Assembly (NCBI GenBank): GCA_900541185.1
Contig: UQIQ01000029.1
Span: 1 to 26,386, forward strand
Source of the DNA: an uncultured Collinsella sp.
GTDB lineage: Bacteria; Actinomycetota; Coriobacteriia; Coriobacteriales; Coriobacteriaceae
DNA: 26,386 bases
Reading direction: 5' to 3'
Positions 19,236 through 26,081 of this stretch are shown in pieces (position 1 is the first letter of the stretch; each line of letters begins with the position of its first letter). The notes below the pieces were generated by a model, which had not been told where the DNA came from, did not search any database, and was given only the letters and a program-made list of their open reading frames with translations. A program made the translations under genes and the position numbers.

Positions 19236-20492
19236 ATGCTCAACCATCTCAAACAACACTTTGGCTGCCGACGCACCGGTGGTCACGGAGGCCTAGACAT
19301 TGCGCGGCACATCGGCCCCGGGCTGCTCGTGACCGTCGGCTTTATCGACCCGGGCAACTGGGCCTCCAATATGGCCGCCGGCTCGCAGTTTGGCTACGCG
19401 CTGCTGTGGATCGTCACACTGTCCACGATTATGCTCATTGTGCTGCAGCACAATGCGGCGCACCTGGGTATCGCCACGGGCGCCTGTCTTGCCGAGGCCA
19501 CGACACGTTACCTCCCCCGCTTCGTTGGACGCACGGTGCTCGCCAGCGCCTATCTCGCGACCATCGCCACCGCCATGGCCGAAGTCCTGGGTGGCGCGAT
19601 TGCCCTTCAAATGCTCTTTGGGCTGCCCGTGCGTGCGGGCTGCGTCATCGTGGCGGCAGTATCGATGGCGATGCTCATGACGAACTCCTACAAGCGTGCC
19701 GAACGCTGGATCATCGCCTTCGTAGGCGTGGTAGGACTCTCGTTTTTGGCCGAGCTTGCACTAGTCAAGGTCGACTGGCCGCAAGCCGCCGCAAGCTGGA
19801 TCACGCCCAGTATGCCCACTGGCTCTGCCGCGATTATCGTGAGTGTCCTGGGTGCGGTCGTTATGCCCCACAACCTCTTTCTACACTCCGAGGTCATCCA
19901 ATCCATGCACTTCGAAGGCCAAGGCGAGCAGGTTATCGAAGAGCGCCTGCGCTATGAGCTCTTCGACACGCTCTTTTCGATGGGCGTGGGCTGGGCAATC
20001 AACTCGGCCATGGTCATCCTGGCCGCAACGACCTTCTTTGCGCACGGCATTGTCGTAGACGACCTCGCCGTCGCAGCGGACACGCTCTCCCCCATTCTGG
20101 GCCCAGCAAGCTCGACAATCTTTGCGGTGGCGCTGCTGTTTGCGGGCCTCTCGAGTAGTGTGACGGCAGGCATGGCGGCAGGCACCATCACCGCGGGCAT
20201 GTTCGACGAGGAATACGACATCCGCGACCGACATTCCTCGATTGGGGTGGCGGCATGTTTCGCCGGCGCAGTGGCGGCGTGCCTGGTCGTCCCAAATCCT
20301 TTTGAGGGTCTCATTTGGAGTCAGGCGCTGCTGTCGCTTCAGTTGCCGATTACGGTCTTTGTGCTCATACGACTCACCAGTTCGCCCCGCGTCATGGGCA
20401 AATACGCCAACTCGCGCCCGCTCAACGCGTTGCTCGTAGGAATCGGCGTCATCGTAACGGTTCTCGACATCGTGCTGCTAACGGGGATGTAA
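19236..20492 (+). CDS. mntH: NRAMP-family Mn2+/divalent metal transporter
   Basis: A 418-residue inner-membrane, proton-coupled importer of Mn2+ and related ions, with about 11 membrane helices. I chose the ATG at 19236, which follows CAGGAG; an upstream in-frame TTG at 19200 has no ribosome site. The first metal-binding segment is GFIDPGNWASN (Asp38, Asn41). The helix 6 segment is VMPHNLFLHS (Met210, His212); this Met favours transition metals over Mg2+. Length and helix pattern are normal for MntH. It diverges from gltB across the repeat array and ends before a decayed repeat half unit and a terminator. Fe2+ or Cd2+ uptake is possible as in other NRAMPs. Confidence 0.95.
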   Translation: MLNHLKQHFGCRRTGGHGGLDIARHIGPGLLVTVGFIDPGNWASNMAAGSQFGYALLWIVTLSTIMLIVLQHNAAHLGIATGACLAEATTRYLPRFVGRTVLASAYLATIATAMAEVLGGAIALQMLFGLPVRAGCVIVAAVSMAMLMTNSYKRAERWIIAFVGVVGLSFLAELALVKVDWPQAAASWITPSMPTGSAAIIVSVLGAVVMPHNLFLHSEVIQSMHFEGQGEQVIEERLRYELFDTLFSMGVGWAINSAMVILAATTFFAHGIVVDDLAVAADTLSPILGPASSTIFAVALLFAGLSSSVTAGMAAGTITAGMFDEEYDIRDRHSSIGVAACFAGAVAACLVVPNPFEGLIWSQALLSLQLPITVFVLIRLTSSPRVMGKYANSRPLNALLVGIGVIVTVLDIVLLTGM

Positions 20493-20520
20493 TTGGGATG
20501 GCGTGACTGTCCAGATATAA

Positions 20521-20537
20521 CGTCTTAATCTGTAACA
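20521..20537. repeat. Orphan left arm of palindromic family
   Basis: CGTCTTAATCTGTAACA matches the left arm, but the right arm expected 42 bp on is absent; only a decayed CAGATAAATCAA lies nearby. It sits 29 bp after the mntH stop, next to a terminator. Confidence 0.7.
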
Positions 20538-20570
20538 CGTGAGACCGTTTTAAACCGTCAGATAAATCAA

Positions 20571-20604
20571 AAGGGTCCCGGCCGAGAATTCGACCGGGAC
20601 CCTT
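20571..20604 (-). terminator. Intrinsic terminator of rubredoxin unit
   Basis: AAGGGTCCCGG (20571-20581) and CCGGGACCCTT (20594-20604) form a perfect 11-bp stem, which can extend inward with one mismatch. On the minus strand it is followed by TTTTGATTT, so it ends rubredoxin transcription; it may also slow mntH transcripts. Confidence 0.85.
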
Positions 20605-20643
20605 GGACAGAGCTATGTTCGGCTTTCGCCGTGTGTCTACGAG

Positions 20644-20787
20644 TTACTCCTCGACGAGCTCAAACTCATCGGGACCAACGCCGCACACCGGACACACGTA
20701 ATCCTCGGGCAGCTCGGGCGTGTCGACCTCAACCTCGTAACCGCAAACGGTGCACACGAACTTATACGTCTTCTTCTCCTCAGCCAT
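20644..20787 (-). CDS. Rubredoxin
   Basis: A 47-residue one-iron electron carrier of the cytoplasm. The two iron-binding pairs are FVCTVCGYEVE and YVCPVCGVGPDEFE, the rubredoxin signature. The protein begins MAEEKKTYKF at 20787, with GAGGAGAAC just upstream, and is shorter than typical (52-54 residues) but complete. It lies 54 bp downstream of a flavin reductase gene on the same strand. In anaerobes such as Moorella and Clostridium these two modules can form one fused protein (high-molecular-weight rubredoxin) that feeds a flavodiiron oxygen or NO reductase. The pair here is probably a split version (inference). Confidence 0.95.
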   Translation of the reverse strand: MAEEKKTYKFVCTVCGYEVEVDTPELPEDYVCPVCGVGPDEFELVEE

Positions 20788-20841
20788 GATGTTCTCCTCT
20801 CGAACGTGACTGCTGGTGTACTTGCTTATTAGTATATATTC

Positions 20842-21378
20842 TCAATAATATAATGCAAGTATTTTTAGAACATTTCTAGCCTTGATACGACGAAGCCTTG
20901 GCGGCGTCTTGCCCTTTAACACCTTGTGGTAGTAGTCATAGGTCAGCGGGGCCTCGCCGCTCAGACGCTCGGCATCTTCGACCTCACCGATAAAGAGCAG
21001 GTGCGTGCCCACATCCACGGTATCAATCAGACGGCAGCTAAACAGCGCCGCCGCGTGCTCGGGCACATAGGGCATGCCCAGAGTGGTCTCGTGGGTCTCA
21101 TACTTGGCAAACTTGTCGTAATCGCTGCTGGTGCGGAAGCCAAAATTGCCGATATAGAGCATGTCGGCGGTCTGGTCAATCACGGTCAGCGCAAAAGCCT
21201 TAGCCGATGCGATTACGCCGGACGTGACATTTTCCTTGTTCACGGCAATCGAGATGCGCGGCGGGGCGGATGTCACCTGCACCGCTGTGTTGATAACGCA
21301 GCCGGCACGCAGCCCGTCCGCCGCGGCGCTCACCACGTACAGGCCACTCGGCATGGTAAAGAACGCAGTTTTGTCCAT
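20842..21378 (-). CDS. Flavin reductase-like FMN-binding protein
   Basis: A 178-residue protein of the flavin reductase/flavoredoxin split-barrel family; it binds FMN and transfers electrons from NAD(P)H. I chose the ATG at 21378 (MDKTAFFTMPSGLYVVSA), preceded by AGGGGAG; the open frame extends another 64 codons upstream through a terminator and a repeat and is not credible there. Family features are GLYVVSAAADG, the conserved QVTSAPPRISIAVNKEN segment, and KAFALTVI. YYHKVLKGKTPP near the end is typical of the group that pairs with rubredoxin. The rubredoxin gene follows after 54 bp, so the two likely act as an NAD(P)H:rubredoxin oxidoreductase. The flavodiiron partner is not in this window. 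Confidence 0.9.
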   Translation of the reverse strand: MDKTAFFTMPSGLYVVSAAADGLRAGCVINTAVQVTSAPPRISIAVNKENVTSGVIASAKAFALTVIDQTADMLYIGNFGFRTSSDYDKFAKYETHETTLGMPYVPEHAAALFSCRLIDTVDVGTHLLFIGEVEDAERLSGEAPLTYDYYHKVLKGKTPPRLRRIKARNVLKILALYY

Positions 21379-21430
21379 AACGATCACTCCCCTAGCTCGG
21401 GTTGGAACCTCATGGATGTATGTACCCACA

Positions 21431-21463
21431 AAAAAGGCGACGCCCATAACGGACGCCGCCTTT
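21431..21463 (-). terminator. Intrinsic terminator downstream of smpB
   Basis: AAAGGCG (21433-21439) pairs with CGCCTTT (21457-21463). On the minus strand the stem is followed by a run of six T before GTGGG. It ends the TPR-smpB transcript before the flavin reductase gene. Confidence 0.85.
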
Positions 21464-21505
21464 GAGACATATGTGTCAGAACAGTAAGAAAGATGAGACG
21501 CCCGC

Positions 21506-21572
21506 AGTTGCGGTGAAATAGGGACTGAATAGCCCCTCAAACAGGCAAAACAGTCCGTATTCCACCGCAACT
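21506..21572. repeat. Inverted repeat, GTTGCGGTGAAATA family, copy 2
   Basis: AGTTGCGGTGAAATAGGGACT (21506-21526) in shortened form AGTTGCGGTG...GGGACT pairs with the arm at 21552-21572 at 19 of 21 positions, around a 25-nt loop. The arms match those at 8691-8757 closely, while the loops are unrelated. It lies 12 bp after the smpB stop codon. Confidence 0.88.
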
Positions 21573-21584
21573 TATACAGAGTGC

Positions 21585-22055
21585 CTAGCGGTTGCGTTCC
21601 TTAAGGGCGCGATCGATCTCACGTTGGACATCACGCTTGGCCATGTCCTCGCGCTTGTCGTAGAGCTTCTTGCCGCGACCCAGACCCAGCAGCAGCTTTA
21701 CGCGGCCGTCGGTATTAAAGTAGAGTTCCAACGGAACCAGCGCATAACCACGGTTGCGAAGTTTGCCGTCAAGAAAGTCAATCTCCTTGCGGTGCAGCAG
21801 CAGACGACGCCGACGGTCGGGATCGCGATTCCACACGCCTCCATGGCTATAAGGGTGGATATGCAGGCCGACGAGCCAGCACTCCCCGCCGCGAATCAGC
21901 GCGAAGGTATCGGTGATCTGGCAGGCGCGCTCGCGAATCGACTTGACCTCGGTGCCGCTCAGCTCAATACCGCACTCAAACGTCTCATCGATAAAGTACT
22001 CGTGATGCGCCGAGCGATTCTTGGAAATGAGCTTGCGCTCGCGCTTACTGGGCAT
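21585..22055 (-). CDS. smpB: SsrA-binding protein SmpB
   Basis: A 156-residue tmRNA partner that lets tmRNA rescue stalled ribosomes (trans-translation). I chose the ATG at 22055 (MPSKRERKLISKNRSAHHEY), preceded by AAGGAGG; the frame extends upstream only as a shadow of the next gene. Hallmarks are KNRSAHHEYFI, GTEVKSIRE, HIHPYSHGG, the RRLLLHRKEI block, and the C-terminal GKKLYDKRED plus KRDVQREIDR tail, which enters the mRNA channel. The length is normal. The upstream TPR gene overlaps its start by 11 bp, so the two are translationally coupled. The tmRNA gene itself is not visible in the window. Confidence 0.97.
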   Translation of the reverse strand: MPSKRERKLISKNRSAHHEYFIDETFECGIELSGTEVKSIRERACQITDTFALIRGGECWLVGLHIHPYSHGGVWNRDPDRRRRLLLHRKEIDFLDGKLRNRGYALVPLELYFNTDGRVKLLLGLGRGKKLYDKREDMAKRDVQREIDRALKERNR

Positions 22056-22962
22056 CGCCGGCCTCCTTGGCTCCATCGGCGTTTGAGCCCGCAGCCTCGC
22101 GCTTTGCCTTGCGCTCGGCGTTGAGCTCGGCGTCGCTCTCGCGCACCAGTTTGATAATCGCCGCGCAGGCTTCCTCGCCCACCAAGTCGCGAGCACGCAC
22201 CGTCAGGCGCGTCGCCTCCTGCTTGTCGCCGTCGCTTGCAGCATCGGTCGCGCACATAATCAGGCAGATGGCAATCTCGGCCGAAGGTGAGGTCGGAACG
22301 CCCTGCAACGCCAGCTCGCCCATCACGTGCTCGTCGCTCTCCTCGGCGGCATCCGGATAGGTAGTATGGATCTTGTTGAGCAGACGCGTCGTATGCGCAT
22401 CGTTGGGCGCCAGGCGCAGCGCCAGACGCGCGCAGCCCACGGCAGCCGAAACGTTCTCGGTCTCGGGCTCCAAGAAGTACTGACCCAGATTGGCGTAAGC
22501 GCGGGCGGCGCACTTGCCATCGCTCGCGCGCTCCAGCACCGAGAACGAGAGCGATGCCCATTCCTGCTTGTCCTCGAGAGCGCGGAACAGCTCGGCCAAA
22601 TCCAAGCGATAGTTGCAGTTCATGGGGTCCCAACGCACAGCCTGCATCAGGGCATTACGAGCGCTCACATAATCCTGCTGGCGAATGTAGGCAAACGCCA
22701 TATCAGAGTACAGGCGGTCAAACGGCACCTCGACCTGCACGAGCTCGCGCGGATCCTTCTCCACGCGGCGATAGGCCAAGCGCTCAAACTTGCTATCGAA
22801 GCTAAAGTATTGGCGCTTCTCCTCCGTCTTGCACTCAGCGTCGATATACTCCTCGGCGAGCTCCACCAGACGCTCCAGCAGCGGCGTCGCCGTAGCCAGG
22901 TCGCCCTGCGCCAGATAGTTCTCGGCATACGTGATGTCTTGCAAGCTGATGGGCAGATCCAT
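22045..22962 (-). CDS. TPR-like protein upstream of smpB
   Basis: A 305-residue cytosolic protein built of helical hairpins like tetratricopeptide repeats. I chose the ATG at 22962 (MDLPISLQD), preceded by GAGGAG. Repeat-like segments include AENYLAQGDLATATPLLERL (about 12-31), FDRLYSDMAFAYIRQQDYVS, then ARNALMQAVRWDP. After about residue 190 come further helices, and the tail is charged and Ala-rich. Such proteins usually scaffold other proteins; the partner is unknown. Its 3' end overlaps the smpB start by 11 bp, so they are co-expressed. No signal peptide or membrane segment is seen. Confidence 0.82.
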   Translation of the reverse strand: MDLPISLQDITYAENYLAQGDLATATPLLERLVELAEEYIDAECKTEEKRQYFSFDSKFERLAYRRVEKDPRELVQVEVPFDRLYSDMAFAYIRQQDYVSARNALMQAVRWDPMNCNYRLDLAELFRALEDKQEWASLSFSVLERASDGKCAARAYANLGQYFLEPETENVSAAVGCARLALRLAPNDAHTTRLLNKIHTTYPDAAEESDEHVMGELALQGVPTSPSAEIAICLIMCATDAASDGDKQEATRLTVRARDLVGEEACAAIIKLVRESDAELNAERKAKREAAGSNADGAKEAGDAQ

Positions 22963-23018
22963 GGCTACTCCTCGATCTGAGCGAAACACGGCAGGCGCCG
23001 TATATACGGTCAATACAC

Positions 23019-23046
23019 AAAACCCGGGTCTCTTACGAGGCCCGGG
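23019..23046 (-). terminator. Terminator of the tRNA unit
   Basis: CCCGGGTCTC (23023-23032) pairs with GAGGCCCGGG (23037-23046) with one mismatch and a 4-nt loop. On the minus strand it runs into TTTTGTG, just downstream of tRNA-Glu. Confidence 0.85.
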
Positions 23047-23056
23047 CGTTCAATTT

Positions 23057-23133
23057 TGGTAGCCCGTACCAGATTCGAACTGGTGATCTCCGCCTTGAGA
23101 GGGCGGCGTCCTAAACCGCTAGACGAACGGGCC
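23057..23133 (-). tRNA. tRNA-Glu (anticodon CTC)
   Basis: Minus-strand cloverleaf of 77 nt with encoded CCA. The acceptor GGCCCGT pairs with ACGGGCT (one G-U). The anticodon stem CCGCC/GGCGG holds loop CTCTCAA, so the anticodon is CTC (codon GAG). The T arm has the GTTCGAATC loop. It lies 17 bp downstream of tRNA-Gln in a shared unit. Confidence 0.95.
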
Positions 23134-23150
23134 ATATGTAGCAAATGCAA

Positions 23151-23224
23151 TGGCTGGGATGGAGGGAGTCGAACCCCCATTGACGGAACCAGAATCCGCT
23201 GTCCTGCCATTAGACGACATCCCA
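23151..23224 (-). tRNA. tRNA-Gln (anticodon CTG)
   Basis: Minus-strand cloverleaf of 74 nt with encoded CCA. The acceptor TGGGATG pairs with CATCCCA; the first U-A pair is typical of bacterial tRNA-Gln. Anticodon stem GCGGA/TCCGT holds loop TTCTGGT, anticodon CTG (codon CAG). It is the first gene of the two-tRNA unit. Confidence 0.95.
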
Positions 23225-23500
23225 ATGACTGCATCGCTGCGCTCGGCTGTGCCTTTGCGCAAGAAAGAAATATACGGGAAGTCTCGCCGTGACGCAAGCC
23301 CCAATTTTGACTTTTTTGAAATTCAGTCAAATTGGCCTAATTTAGTCCAACCCGTGAAGGACCTGTGAAGCCAACCGCTGTACACGAAGGGCAAAACGCC
23401 GCGAGCGGTAGCCGTCAACCGTTGGCAGATTCTACCGTGAAAACGATAGCACCAGGCAACACAATCGAAGTATCAATGATCACGTAGATATCGAGGCACC
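23225..23500. other. Divergent region, tRNA unit / unknown gene
   Basis: This 276-bp gap holds the tRNA promoter. Further right is an imperfect inverted repeat of CAATTTTGAC and GTCAAATTG around 23301-23332. I see no gene in it. Confidence 0.6.
23269..23297 (-). promoter_or_regulatory. Promoter of tRNA-Gln/tRNA-Glu unit
   Basis: On the minus strand: TTGCGT (23297-23292), a 17-bp spacer, TATATT (23274-23269). Transcription should start about 35-40 bp before tRNA-Gln. Spacing and position are those of a strong sigma-70-type promoter. Confidence 0.75.
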
Positions 23501-23911
23501 ATGGACGAAGAGCTTGATTACCTATGGGAGACCCTGGGGCTCGAGATCGCTGCTGATCTTTGGCCCGAACGGGACAAAATCCATCCCACACTGCGCCCCG
23601 CCATCACGGTGATGCAGGCAAAATACCGCCGTGCATCCTTTTTGATCATGCGGGTGTCATGGCACGCGGGACTCCCCGACCTTAAGCGAATCCAGGCAAG
23701 CCTCGTCGAGCTGTCCGGCATGCCGACCGTCATATCCGAGGCGCACCTGGAGCAGCGCCAGCGCGAGCGACTGCAACAGCAGCGGATTCTCTTTATCTGC
23801 CCCGGCGTTCAGGCATATCTGCCCTTTATGGACGAGGAGTACTGGAGCGGCAAGCCCAACAAGCACGTAAAGGTCTACGATCCGCACGAATGGGCACAGC
23901 TTGAGGATTAG
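23501..23911 (+). CDS. Protein of unknown function
   Basis: A 136-residue soluble protein. ATG 23501 has only a weak ribosome site (GAGG, 8-9 bases upstream). It begins MDEELDYLWETLGLEIAADL and is rich in charged residues; a helical stretch EAHLEQRQRERLQQQRI lies near residue 85-100, followed by ILFICPGVQAYLPFMDEEYW. No membrane segment, signal or known motif is visible. It is flanked by the tRNA unit and a repeat cluster, and no operon partner is evident. Coding potential looks real because the frame is open over its full length with typical residue mix, but the start and role are uncertain. Confidence 0.65.
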   Translation: MDEELDYLWETLGLEIAADLWPERDKIHPTLRPAITVMQAKYRRASFLIMRVSWHAGLPDLKRIQASLVELSGMPTVISEAHLEQRQRERLQQQRILFICPGVQAYLPFMDEEYWSGKPNKHVKVYDPHEWAQLED

Positions 23912-23954
23912 CGCATATGCCCGCCAGCCGGGATAGTGCGCATGCCCGCCAACC

Positions 23955-24125
23955 GGAAAGCTCATCCCGGAATTTACGTCCAGAACGGGACGCGCTTTCC
24001 CCTAGAGGCCCCAAACGGAAACCGTATCCCAGATTTCGCGCTCAAACTGGGATACGGTTTCCGCTAGCCCCTTCAACCGGAAACTGCGTCCCGGAATCCG
24101 AGCTCGAAACGGGACGCACTTTCCG
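23955..24125. repeat. Three tandem hairpins, CGGAAA...TCCC type
   Basis: Hairpin A: GGAAAGCTCATCCCG (23955-23969) with 23986-24000, 13 of 15 matched. Hairpin B: CGGAAACCGTATCCCA (24016-24031) with 24048-24063, perfect over 16 bp. Hairpin C: CGGAAACTGCGTCCCG (24078-24093) with 24110-24125, 15 of 16. Each loop is 16 nt. The ends of the arms are shared, while the middle bases vary between hairpins and mostly match within each. A related short unit (CCCGCCAGCCGGGA) precedes it near 23921. Confidence 0.88.
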
Positions 24126-24131
24126 CAGCCA

Positions 24132-24491
24132 CTACAGCAGCACCTCGGTCCAGGTCGCTTCCTTAAACCCGGGAATCGCAAAGTCGTCGCCCACCAGTAG
24201 CGGACGCTTGACCAGCATGCCGTCGGTCGCCAGCAGCTCGTAGCACTCCTGATCCGTCATGCCCGCATCCAGACGCGCCTTCAGGCCCAGCTCTCGATAT
24301 TTCATGCCCGACGAATTAAAGAAGCGCCGCACCGGCAGCCCCGAACGAGCAATCCAGGTCGCAAGCTCATCAGCCGTGGGATTGTCCAAAACGATATCGC
24401 GATCGATATACTCTACCCCATGTTCGTCCAGCCATGCCTTGGCCTTCTTACAGGTCGAGCACTTGGGATATTCAACAAACAATACCGCCAT
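24132..24491 (-). CDS. ArsC/Spx-family thioredoxin-fold reductase
   Basis: A 119-residue protein of the arsenate reductase (ArsC)-like family, which includes Spx, MgsR and YffB. I chose the ATG at 24491 (MAVLFVEYPKC), preceded by AAAGGAAA. The thioredoxin fold starts with FVEYPKCSTCKKAKAWL; Cys11 and Cys14 form a CxxC pair as in Spx. IDRDIVLDNPTADEL, VRRFFNSSG and LVKRPLLV are the family's other blocks. The Arg residues of true arsenate reductases are not clearly all present, and no arsenic genes lie nearby, so a redox or regulatory role is more likely than arsenate reduction. It is followed downstream by the CGGAAA repeat cluster. Confidence 0.88.
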   Translation of the reverse strand: MAVLFVEYPKCSTCKKAKAWLDEHGVEYIDRDIVLDNPTADELATWIARSGLPVRRFFNSSGMKYRELGLKARLDAGMTDQECYELLATDGMLVKRPLLVGDDFAIPGFKEATWTEVLL

Positions 24492-24613
24492 GGGATTTCC
24501 TTTCTTAGAGAAAACAGGTGTCTGGAAAACTGCACATCGACGACCACTCGCGATTGCAGCCGTTATTGTAGTCAATGTCGAAGCATAGGCAGTCGCGATG
24601 TCTCGTCTTAAGG

Positions 24614-25195
24614 CTAGCGCCTCGCGTGGGCGCCGATCGGCCGAGTCGCATGGCGCACCAACGCCGCTGCCAGCAATACCAACAGCATGGCGGTGACATA
24701 GCCCGCAGCATCGAATCCTAAATCGATAACGTCGAAATGTCTGCCGGGAACAAAGATCTTATGTACCTGATCGCCAACGGAGCAGGCGGCGCAAAAGAGC
24801 AATACGGGCACGCAACGGGAGCATACGCTCCACGGACGCTTGGAAAAGCAAACCACGACCACCGAGGCGAACAATCCGACGAAGAAAAACTCTACGGTAT
24901 GGGCAACGCGACGGACGTTTGTGCCCACCCACATGCGAATGGAAGCAAGTCGGCCAGACCGGACAGGCGGGGCAGCCAAATCGGTGCCCCCGGTCATTCC
25001 GTTCTCCGCTTGGGCTTCACCCGTGGCATCGGCAGCCTGAACGCCCGTAGCCTGACCCTCCACCACACGCGCGGTGGACTCGCTCAGCAACGACGTCTCC
25101 ACCGCATTTTGCTCCGTCAGCGCCCAGATGCCCGCCAGCGTTGCAGCGAACAGAACGATCGCGGTCCATCCGATTATTTGTTTTACGCGAGCCAA
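24614..25195 (-). CDS. VanZ-like membrane protein
   Basis: A 193-residue membrane protein of the VanZ family, which is linked with glycopeptide (teicoplanin) resistance in some bacteria but mostly has unknown roles. I chose the TTG start at 25195, because AAAAGGAGG lies seven bases upstream; an in-frame ATG at 25237 lacks a ribosome site. One N-terminal membrane helix (GWTAIVLFAATLAGIWAL) is followed by a loop of about 70 residues rich in Ala, Gly and Glu, which should be outside. Three more helices follow. Family marks are RVAHTVEFFFVGLF, SVGDQVHKIFVPGR and FDVIDLGFDAAGY. No other glycopeptide-resistance gene is present, so resistance is not implied. Confidence 0.88.
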   Translation of the reverse strand: MARVKQIIGWTAIVLFAATLAGIWALTEQNAVETSLLSESTARVVEGQATGVQAADATGEAQAENGMTGGTDLAAPPVRSGRLASIRMWVGTNVRRVAHTVEFFFVGLFASVVVVCFSKRPWSVCSRCVPVLLFCAACSVGDQVHKIFVPGRHFDVIDLGFDAAGYVTAMLLVLLAAALVRHATRPIGAHARR

Positions 25196-25299
25196 GGGCC
25201 AACCTCCTTTTTTGAATATCAGCGAGTGTAGCCCCAAATGACATCGTCACCGTATCAAAATTTGAATCGCAACAGGAAGCGACAAAGCGACGCAAACCC

Positions 25300-25905
25300 C
25301 TACCCCGCCTCGCGCATCCAGCGATCGAACGTCCCCACGCACACGCCCAGGCACTTTGCTGCCTGGCTGCGGGTAATATCGCCCGCCTCATAGCTATCGC
25401 GCACCAGCTCAAACTGAGGAGGGCACGGCTTGCGAGGTCGACCGAAACGGACCCCTCGCGCCCGCGCCGCTGCAATTCCCTCCGCCTGGCGCCGATGGAT
25501 ATTCTCGCGCTCCACCTGCGCCACGTAGCTCAGCAGTTGCAGCACAATATCGGCAATCAGGGTGTTGGTCACATCCGGCGCGCCGCTGGCCCTGACGCGC
25601 GTGTCAAGCAATGGCATGTCCAACACCACAATGGCAACCCCGAGCTCCTTGGTAATGCGTCGCCATTCCTCAAGAATCTCGGAGTAATTACGACCAAGTC
25701 GGTCGATAGAAAGCACCACCAGTACGTCCCCGTCTCCCAGGACGTGCAGCAGCTCGCGATAACGCGGTCGATCGAAGTCCTTGCCGCTCGCATGGTCGGC
25801 ATAAATATTCGCCGAGCCCACGCCATAGGCGCCCAGCGCATCCAGCTGCCGATTCAGATTCTGATCGCGCGAACTCACCCGCGCATACCCGTACACCGTC
25901 GCCAT
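25300..25905 (-). CDS. Serine recombinase, resolvase/invertase type
   Basis: A 201-residue site-specific DNA recombinase of the small serine family (Pin/Hin/Tn3 resolvase). I chose the ATG at 25905 (MATVYGYARVSS); a TTG at 25935 is an alternative start. The catalytic Ser11 lies in YARVSSRDQ, and the conserved Arg pair in LSIDRLGRN. A long helix leads to GRPRK, then a helix-turn-helix (SQAAKCLGVCVGTFDRWM) for DNA binding. The length is full. Such enzymes resolve transposon co-integrates or invert DNA segments. An imperfect inverted repeat (25925-25962) lies directly at the 5' end and may be part of its site or promoter. No transposase accompanies it here. Confidence 0.94.
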   Translation of the reverse strand: MATVYGYARVSSRDQNLNRQLDALGAYGVGSANIYADHASGKDFDRPRYRELLHVLGDGDVLVVLSIDRLGRNYSEILEEWRRITKELGVAIVVLDMPLLDTRVRASGAPDVTNTLIADIVLQLLSYVAQVERENIHRRQAEGIAAARARGVRFGRPRKPCPPQFELVRDSYEAGDITRSQAAKCLGVCVGTFDRWMREAG

Positions 25906-25924
25906 CTCATCCCCGCTTTCTTGT

Positions 25925-25962
25925 AAACCTGCCAAAAGGGACAGGTTTATTTTGGTAGGTTT
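25925..25962. repeat. Inverted repeat at recombinase 5' end
   Basis: AAACCTGCCAAAA (25925-25937) and TTTTGGTAGGTTT (25950-25962) match at 12 of 13 positions around a 12-nt loop that contains GGGACAGG. A short second hairpin TTACCT/AGGTAA follows at 25962-25983. These are candidate recombinase binding sites or a GGGACAGG-type repeat. Confidence 0.75.
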
Positions 25963-26024
25963 TACCTCTCAAATAGCAGGTAAGCGGGCGGCCGAGCAGA
26001 CGGCAAGGTAGCCACGATTCAAAT

Positions 26025-26056
26025 GCGGAGGGCGGTCCCGAAAGGCCGCCCTCCGC
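26025..26056 (-). terminator. Terminator-like hairpin downstream of RNase R gene
   Basis: GCGGAGGGCGG (26025-26035) and CCGCCCTCCGC (26046-26056) form a perfect 11-bp stem with a 10-nt loop, 26 bp after the stop codon. Only a short ATTTG follows on the minus strand, so it is a strong hairpin with a weak T-run. Confidence 0.75.
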
Positions 26057-26081
26057 TCCCCCACCATCAGTCGGGATTTGG

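Noticed and set aside
24132..25195. Arsenic or vancomycin resistance cluster (ArsC-like and VanZ-like genes)
   Set aside because: No arsB/arsR or vanHAX/vanRS genes are present; both families are widespread with other or unknown roles.
25300..25905. Prophage or integrated element around the recombinase
   Set aside because: No phage, transposase, relaxase or attachment-site genes are visible nearby; the neighbours are ordinary chromosomal genes.
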